Positions 1-9,000 of a DNA stretch of 14,185 nucleotides are shown piece after piece; within the stretch, counting starts at the first letter, position 1; every line of letters starts with the position of its first letter. The stretch covers positions 1 to 14,185 of the forward strand of contig CBDVCK010000067.1 in assembly GCA_965372465.1 (NCBI GenBank), read 5' to 3'. A model generated the notes under the pieces. That model worked only from the letters and a program-made list of their open reading frames with translations, was not told where the DNA came from and ran no database searches. The translations under genes and the position numbers were made by a program. Source of the DNA: GCA-020348445 sp965372465. GTDB lineage: Archaea > Thermoplasmatota > Thermoplasmata > GCA-020350865.

Positions 1-10
1 CTAAGGGTGG

Positions 11-17
11 ATATAAA
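11..17 (-). promoter_or_regulatory. Possible TATA box for a gene beyond the left edge
   Basis: On the minus strand, just past the giant gene's stop, the sequence reads GGTTTATATCC. This fits an archaeal TATA box and would place a transcription start about 25 bases further on, outside the window. A GGAGGTAAGG stretch (18-27) sits directly upstream of it. Position and match are the only evidence. Confidence 0.3.
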
Positions 18-60
18 CCTTACCTCCAGATTCTCCAAAATTGGCATTCAGGCATTTATT

Positions 61-3000
61 TTAAAAATCTTCCTTTTTCTTCTTTGCCCTGCCTTTGAAT
101 ACAATAAAAATCGCAATCAATCCCAAACTTGGAATGAGAATGTCCCCAAATTCTGGAATTATCTGGGTAAGCCCTGAATCCTGTGGGAAGGTTCCGGATA
201 CTGTGTCACCCCCACTCACCTGTAAATCTGTATCACTATTGATACTTGCACCATGGGTATCACCGATATCAGCTGAGTCAGTATTAAAAACGTATACAAT
301 CCATATGTATTCATTATTACCAACAGCTATGGTTAGATCGGTGATATCGATGGTAACTGCGGCTCCTGCAAATGTTGCCGAACCTAAGGATGCCCCATCA
401 TCACCACCGGGCTCAAATGTATCGTCTTCATCCACATCTTCGTAGATATACACTGTAATGTCGTCACTCTCACCTGTTCCAAGATGTGTAATTGTTATTT
501 GATCTAAAATCACATCGTCCGACCCTGAATTCTCATTCAATTGGGTCCTGAGCATTGCCGTGAGGGTTGTATCTCCCCATCCAATGGTTCCGGGAGCACT
601 GCTTGTAGAGGTGACATCTATGTTCCCCCTGGTTCCTTTCCCTTCGGTGATTGTAAACATTTCGGAATCCATGGGAAAATCATCTGAAGATGCTCTGGTG
701 ACCCTATCATCCGAATAATCCGACATCCTCTCGCTCCAATCCGTGGTCTGGAAGTACACCCTTAAGGACCCGTTTATATCCAAATTAGGAGCATACACCT
801 GTGTTTCCAGGCGCGATGTATCAGTTTTGGCATTGACATTGCCCATTTCTGTCCATGTCCAATCTCTTGAAGATGCACTTCCGTAACTCATATGCTTGTT
901 CGAGATTATCACACCGTACTTACCCTTAATCTCGATTAAATGATCCGCACCGATTCCTCCGATTGAATAACCTGTTTGAGTTTCATTGTCGCTGTCTATG
1001 AAAATATAGGTTATATCCTCCCCAATGAGCTCGGGTAGGGGTAGGTCGGGAGGTTGAGGTTCACCTGGTTCACTTGGCTCTCCCGGTTCAGAGGGTTCGA
1101 TTCCTGATACCGCACTAACATGATTCCAATAGGGCACAGAAGTTCCGTATCCGATCTCGCCATCAACTCTCAGATAGAATGAAACCATCTGTGTCGTGTT
1201 TGAAATCCCATATTCCAGGATATCCAAATTCGCATTTTCCACATCACCTGCATCATCATCGGTAACATTTTTGTTTTGCCAGTCTGCAAAGGCGCCATCC
1301 ACCTTAATCTCCTGCGGAACCGATATAATATAACTCACATCATTATAGTCCCAGGCAGTCAACGTGCTGCTTAAGGTTATTGTTCCTTTGTTGGTTGTGA
1401 TATCATGGGGTCTTAATAATCTGAACCCGATACTGTTTTCTTCTTGAGCACCTGCCCTGATATCAACTTCCACATAGAGTGTTATTCTGTCTCGATCTTC
1501 AATAACAATATTGGTATCTAGCTCCGCAATCCCCATGCTCAATGTTCCGGTGGCTGCAATATTTGGCCCCTCCATGAGTCGAACCGCACTGATATCATCA
1601 TCAGAGCCTTTTCCAAATCGGGTAAGTTTGATCTTTTTAATTGTAATATCGGAATACTCAGCATCCAAATCCAATCTTAAAATTTTATTCTGATTACCAT
1701 TTAGAACCTCCTGGCCCACACCCTGCTGGTTCACATGGAGCACACCTTTTTCGTTGCTTATAATGATTTCTGAGAAATCATCGAATCCATCCCAGCTCTG
1801 CATGTAGAAAAGAACATCTACCGAATCAGGGTTTTTCATACCCAATTCATCATATTCTACCTTTACTTCCAGTTCCGAACCTGAGGAAGCAGCTTGTGCT
1901 CCACCCCTTGATCTCCAGAGGTTCCAATCTTGGGCTGATGATCTATATTCGGAAAGCGAAGTGAAATAGACCTCACCCTGCCAACCCTCTACTTTGATTA
2001 AGTAATCTGCACCTATCTCATTTATCAGATAGCCGGTTAGCTGAGATTGGTCTCTGTCGATAAAGATGTATGCAGTGTCCATCCGTGTTCCACTTTGTTC
2101 GGGTTCACCAGCCATCATGGTACCGTAAACCTTGACATAGAAGGAGAGCTCGAAAACATAACCGTCTACCCCAAAATCCACGATGTCGGCATTGGGATTA
2201 AAAGGTAGAGCCTCACCAATATCGGAAGTAGTGATTACGCGCTCCCAATCATTGAAATCACCGTCTATCTGTATCATCCCCTTTGGCCCCATTATATTGA
2301 TGATTAAAAATGGTGCTACTATCAAAAAGAAAATAACAACAGGGACGGCAATCACCCTCAATCTGTTTTGTTTGCCGGAAAATATTCTTTTTCTTCCACC
2401 TAGACCGTTGGTTATTCCGTTTCCATTGGTTATACCGTTTGTTATCCCAGATCTAAGCATCCTGAATCCGTTAGTTAAACCATTTGTCAGACCGTTGGTC
2501 AAACCGCGCCTACTTATGTCGATTCCGCTTATGAATTTTTCAGTTATTGCCGCTTCCTTTTCTCCTGGCATCTTAGTGATACCGGTGGAGGGTATTATTC
2601 CCATGTCTTTCTCAGGTTCAACACCGGCAGTTAGAACACCTTCTTCGATTATTCCCTCCTGTTGTGATAACAGGGAACTGATGATCTCATCCGCACCAGC
2701 AAAAGCCTCGGGGTCTCCATCCCAGCCCTCGAGCACATTTGCATATTTTTCATTGATCTCCTCGATTACACCATCGATCTTGGTGAGCAGCTCTTTATTC
2801 TCTGTTCCATTGAATACGATTGCAACAAAGTAGTGGTTGCCTTTTTCAAGCAAGATATTCCTGTCGCCGAATTCAAGCTTATGCAGACCTTCCTCTTCCT
2901 TGATATCTTCCTGTGTCATAAATGCATCTGAAATAAGGTTCTTGACACCTGTGAGCATACCACTGAGAATATCCTTATCGATCTCCTCATCCTCGATTAG

Positions 3001-6000
3001 GGTTGCATGAGTTATAAGAATGCTGAATTCATGTATTAAAAATACCCTTTCCACAAAAGGCGGTTCGGGTTTCCTTATATAAGTGATTATCCCGGCCAGG
3101 GCGATTACTACAATTATGGGGATCAATATCCACGGCCAGAGGAACTCTTCCCAGATGGACGGCGGTGGGATCTCCTTTTCCACGGTTAGATCCATTGAAT
3201 ATGAGCTTACATCGGTCCTTCCATCAGATAAGGTAAAGATTATATCATTAAGAATCGCCCGTTTGCTCTTGGGCGTCCAGGTTGCTATATGTGTCACGGG
3301 ATCGATTTGTATTTCTGGATAACTAGAGGTATATATTATTCCCTCTGTGATGGAACCCAATTCAAAGTAATCATCCAGATCGATTGACCATGTGTCACCG
3401 AACTTCACGGCTTTGCTCTTTAATCCTCCCCCGTATGTCGGGGGCCTGTAACCGGTATCCACTGTAAAACTAAACCGGGAAGAGTATCCACTCCCTTCAC
3501 CATTGGAGTCAAAGGCTTCAACCCGCCAATAATAAATTACCATGTCCTCAAGAGGTGTTGCTGGCATGAAGAATGTGTTAACGATGCCTGTGACGTTCGT
3601 TGCATTTTGGATGAAATCAGCGTCTTGAGAATACCAAAGGGTATAGTTGGCTACATAATCCCCACGATCCGGGTCAATTGAAGCGCTCCAGTTGAAGAGC
3701 GGGAAGGTGGTATTGACAACAGTGACGTCTGGAGGTGAAAGGAGTGATGGAATCTCCGGAGGGTCGTTTGTGTTATTCACAGCAAGTGTGAAATTGGTAT
3801 GGTCAAAACCCCCATTTTGATCATCTGCTGTTACATTCACCCAGTACCATCCAACATTTGCATTTCGGGGGATACCTGAAAGCTCGCCTGTAACCTCATC
3901 CAAGAACAACCACGATGCATTTGTATTAAGGATCCATTCAATAGTATCACCGTCTACATCCATGAACTCGTAATCAACTTCATATACCGTATCCTCCAAC
4001 GCAAATTCAAGGTTCTCGGTGTTAATCGTCGGAGGATCATTGGTATTGGTTACCGTCAAGGTGTAGTTGACAAAAAATGTCCCACCATTTCCATCATCAA
4101 CAGTGACTTTAACCCAATAATAGCCCACATCCTCGTTTCGAGGGGTTCCATAAACCGCGCCTGTAAGATTCTCGATACTAAGCCAAGAAGCATTTGTCAG
4201 GAGATGATACACAATCGAACCCTGTCCATCATCGACACAATCAAAATTTTCAAGATAAAAGGAATCTTCATCAATGTTAATCTGTGGTGTCGTAATTATT
4301 ATTGGAGAGGTGTTATTAACCGTTATTGTGTAGTTTCTCCAGTCATATCCACCATTTCCATCATCCACCGTTACATTAACCCAGACTAATCCAACATTAG
4401 AATTGTCAGGGGTACCATTTAGGATTCCTGTTGATGAATTGATGTAAAGCCAAGTAGAATTCGAATAAAGATGATAGGTAATAATCCCCTGGCCGTCATC
4501 CGTGCAATTGAAATCATCCATAAATTGTGTGTCCTCATTAGCAAATTCGGAAGGTGTGTTGGTAATCATGGGGGGTGTGTTGTTCACGGTAATTATGAAA
4601 TACGTGTAATCGATTCCGCCTCTTCCATCATCTGCAGTAACGTTCACCCAACACCATCCCACATCATCGTTTTCCGGAGTTCCAGAAAGATTACCAGTTA
4701 TTGAATCGATCGTAAGCCAGGAGCCGTTGGACACAACCTGCCAAGTTACTGAGGCATCGTCTATGTCATAGAACTCGTAATCAATCCAGTAAAGCGAATC
4801 TTCCAGAGCAAATTCAAGGTTTGTGGTGTTTATAACTGGAGGATCGTTGGCATCCACAACAGTTAACGTAAAATTACTGGAATCGTTGCCGCCATTTCCG
4901 TCATCCACTGTGATATTGACCCAGTACAGACCAACCTCGTCATTGGATGGGGTCCCGTTAATAACACCTGTTGTATTGTCAATTGTAAGCCAGGAAGCAT
5001 CAGTATCAAGGCTCCAGTTCAATGTATCATTGGTTGGATCGATATCAGTTGCTTCGTAGTCCACAAGATAAAGCGAATCTTCCGTGGCTGTAGCCACATC
5101 AATTGTGGTAATCTGCGGGGGATCGTTAATGTTCAGAACCGTAAGAGAATAGTTGATGAAATCGATACCACCGTTACCGTCACTTACTGTAACATTAATC
5201 CAGAACCATCCCACATGGATATTAATCGGTGTTCCACTCAATATACCTGTGATATTACTGATGGTAAGCCATGTGGCATTTGTATCAAGTGAGTAATTGA
5301 TTTTACCTTGATTATCATCATCGCAGTTGAAATCATCAAGATGCAGTGCATCCTCGAGTGCAATGTTTATGGGAATTGTGGTTAACTGCGGTGGTGTATT
5401 GTTTACGGTCAGGGAATAGTTAAGGGATACTATACCGCCATTACCATCATTAACTGTGACATTCACCCAGAACCATCCGACATCATTGTTTACAGGAGTT
5501 CCAAAAAGCTCCCCCGTATCTTGATCAATGGAAAGCCATGTGGCATTGGATTCTAAAAAGTAAGTGATAATGCCTTGCCCGTCATCTATACAATTGAAAT
5601 CATCATAGAAGCTCAAGTCCTCCTGTGCAAATTCATCCGGGGTTGTGGTAAATAATGGTAATGTATTTGTCACATTCAAAGTAAAATTATGATAATCTAT
5701 TCCTCCATCTCCATCGTTCACAGAAAGATTTACCCAGTAACTTCCAACCTCCGAATTAGTGGGAAGCCCCTCTAAAAGACGGGTTCCGAAATTGAAATTA
5801 AGCCATGTGGCATTGGTTTTGAAACTCCAACTGATAGAATCACCGTCCAGATCTGTATAATTGTATCCTACACTGTATAGACTATCTTCAGGAGTGTCTT
5901 GGATGTCCAGAGTTGTAATGGTTGGAGGATTGTTTTTCACCTCCAACCAAAGTAGCGTGGTCTGGTTCGGTGTTTGACCGTCAAAAACAGAGAAGTTGTA

Positions 6001-9000
6001 GCTGTAGTTACCTTTCGGAAGGGATATATTGTAAAAATAGATCTTTCCGTCCACGGTATTTGCATCCGACATATCGAGTTCCAGCAGGGTGAATGGACTG
6101 CCTGGTTCGCTATCAATGTACAATTTCAATATAAGGTTATCTCCATCAAGATCGGACATGTTAACTGAGAAATTGAAATAATCTCCACCATAGCCAGGTG
6201 AGGGTGTGACTTGCTGCTCAATGAAGATCGGTATATTGTTCTTCAGACTGAGAATCTCAAACGTTGTGTAATTCCATGCCATTTGAAATCCTGTGTCACG
6301 GGCTTCAAAGCGATATGAGAATGAACCCTTGGGAATAGATACATTGTAGTAATATTGCTTGCCATCTGTGAAATTGCCATCAGCAGCATCCAGCTCGAGC
6401 ATCGTGAAATTTCCTAAGCCTGATATATTGAGGTTCACACTTGATGCAGAATCGTTGTCGATGTCAGTTAAGACCAATGAAAAATTGAACCAGCTGCCAC
6501 CGAAATCACTTTCGTTAATATAACTGCCAGATAGCATGGGAGGGCTGTTTATTACCTCAGGATCTGTAACCAACAGGCTTTCTTTTGCAGAAATGCCAAA
6601 GCTGTCATTACCAAGTACTGTAAAGGAATAATCACCTTTTGGAAGCCCTGTTAGATTGTAGTAGAATAATTTACCGTCCAGCGTAATTATCTCACTTGAA
6701 TTGACCTCAAGCATGGTATATGTCCGGTTCACGGGCCCCGAGATATTTAATGTTATGACACCCGCAGGTTTGTCATCGGGATGTATGAATAAAACAGTGT
6801 AATTGAACCATGTGGTAGTGATACCTACCTTCGGATTTACACTGGCAGAAGATAGAAATGGATTTTTACCTCCAAGGTCAGGACCGATATCTATTATGGG
6901 ATCGGCCCATAGTCCCAGGGAATCGTTTGCCTCGATTTGGAAGGTATAGGTTCCGTTAAGGGGTAAAGAGGTGTTGAAATAATAGATACTACCGTCCGTA
7001 TAATCGCTGTCAGATGGATCGAGAGGAATCATGGTAAAGTTACCTGTAAAATTACCCGTTATATTTATCGTGATAATACCAGGAGCCTGATTATCCAAAT
7101 CGGTATAAATAACTGAATAATTAAAATCAGTAATATTGACTGCGCCAGCCAGGGGGATGAGATTATGGTTTGTGAGCATCGGTTGTGAATTAAGAACATC
7201 CGGGCCTGGGATTTCAATTGTCTCCCTCCATGAATCTTGTGAATCGCTGGCTGCGCAGTGAAAGGTGTAGTTCCCAATAATGAGACCGGTATATGTATGG
7301 TAATATTCCTTTCCATCCAGATAGTTGGTATCTAAGGGGTCCACCTCCAGCATAGCATAACTGCCAGCATGCGATGGTCCTGAAATGTTCACAGTCATAT
7401 TTGAAGGGGCTTGATTATCCAAATCAATGTATTCAACAGTGTAATTGAATTCTGAGGTGATATAGCCAGTTGTGGGTGTCACCATTGCATTAATAAGAAC
7501 TGGTTTTGAATTGACAACAACTGGATCTATTTGTTCAATGGTTTCATTCCATGCTCCTTGGGAGTCATTTGCAGCAAAATGAAAGGAATATGAACCATTA
7601 ATAAAACCTGTATAGTTGTAGTAATATAGTTTTCCATCGGTGTAATCAGCATCGTCTTTGTCAGCTTCTATCATGAACCAATTCCCTGCATGTGAGGGGC
7701 CAGTGAGATTCACTGTGATCGAATTAGGGGGTTGGTTGTCCAGATCTATGTAATTCACAGTGAAATTGAATGGTGTGGATGCATTTCCAGTTAATGGAGC
7801 GAGATTTGGATTGGTGAGTGATGGAGGTGTGTTCACAATCAAGGGTCCAAAAAATTCCTGTGTTTCATTCCAAAGGTTTGCCGAATCGTTAGCTGCGAAA
7901 TGATAGGAATATGATATTGGATTGACGAAGCCTGTGAGGTTGAGGTAAAAGAACTTACCGTCCCTATAATCCAGATCACCTGGGTCCACGGCGAGCATTG
8001 GAAATACCCCAAGACCTGTGATATTTACGAAAACGCCTTTGGGAGCATCATTGTCCAAATCCGTGTAGTTAATTGTGAAATTGAAGCTCGTTGAAGCATA
8101 CCCTATTGAAGGTATAAGCGAGGCGTTTGTCAGCATGGGAGGTCTGCTTCCCTGGACATTGAAGATTTCCGATATGGTATGTGTGACCCCATTTGATTCG
8201 ATTCCAGTGACAGATACAGTGAAATTGCCATTTTCGAAGGTATCGGTAAATGTGAAATCGAACAGTTTCCATCCCGATGGAGTACCTGAGTCGGTGGCTT
8301 CAAGAGTCATGGGCATATCAAGGATAACTGGGGTTCCCGAAGGAGACATAATAGTTATTTCACCACCAGTAATATCATAGGAACCCAGGGGATCCGAGAT
8401 ATTGGCTTTTATTGTCACTTCCTCGCCCATCATGAAAATCGATTTTTCAAAAAGTGTTTGGTTGTATGTCTTTACCCAATTTACATTGACATAGGACCGT
8501 GTCGGAATGATTCGAATACAGGATGGTTCGGTTGTGGTATTATATGCCAACCACAGATTATTCTCAGATGGAAGAGATAATGTGAGATTGAGTACGAGAT
8601 AATTCCCACCTGGCAACGTATAATCTACATCCGGGATATTTATCCTTAATAATTCCCAGCCTGGATTGGAATCTGTGGTAAATGTTGTTGTTAGTCTTTC
8701 AATTTCGGTCTTTGTGATGCCATCTGAATCGTATAATATGATTTCCAATGTCTCTTCAGCCCCTGAAATTCCGTCTGCTATATAATCATCATCTACATAG
8801 AGGTCTATTACCACATCATCCGCTATTATGAAATCAGAGGCAAATACGGGAGTAAGATTGAATTCATGATATGTATTTTCATATGGATTGGGCCACGGTC
8901 TTCGTAATGTCAAGCCTAGGGGGCCATCTCCATCCACATCCAGTACTGTATTTCCTGTGGGAGGTTTTGTATCCATATAATCATATATATCAGCTAAATC

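Noticed and set aside
2183..2833. 216-codon plus-strand open frame opposite the longin-like/TM2 region
   Set aside because: It lies wholly antisense to a clearly coding frame with domains and TM helices; its product is Pro/Ser/Ile-rich low-complexity typical of a complement shadow.
3763..8150. Repeat arrays as a CRISPR or a DNA-level satellite
   Set aside because: Repeat units are ~270-320 bases, diverged at the DNA level and kept in frame as protein domains; there are no short identical repeats with spacers.
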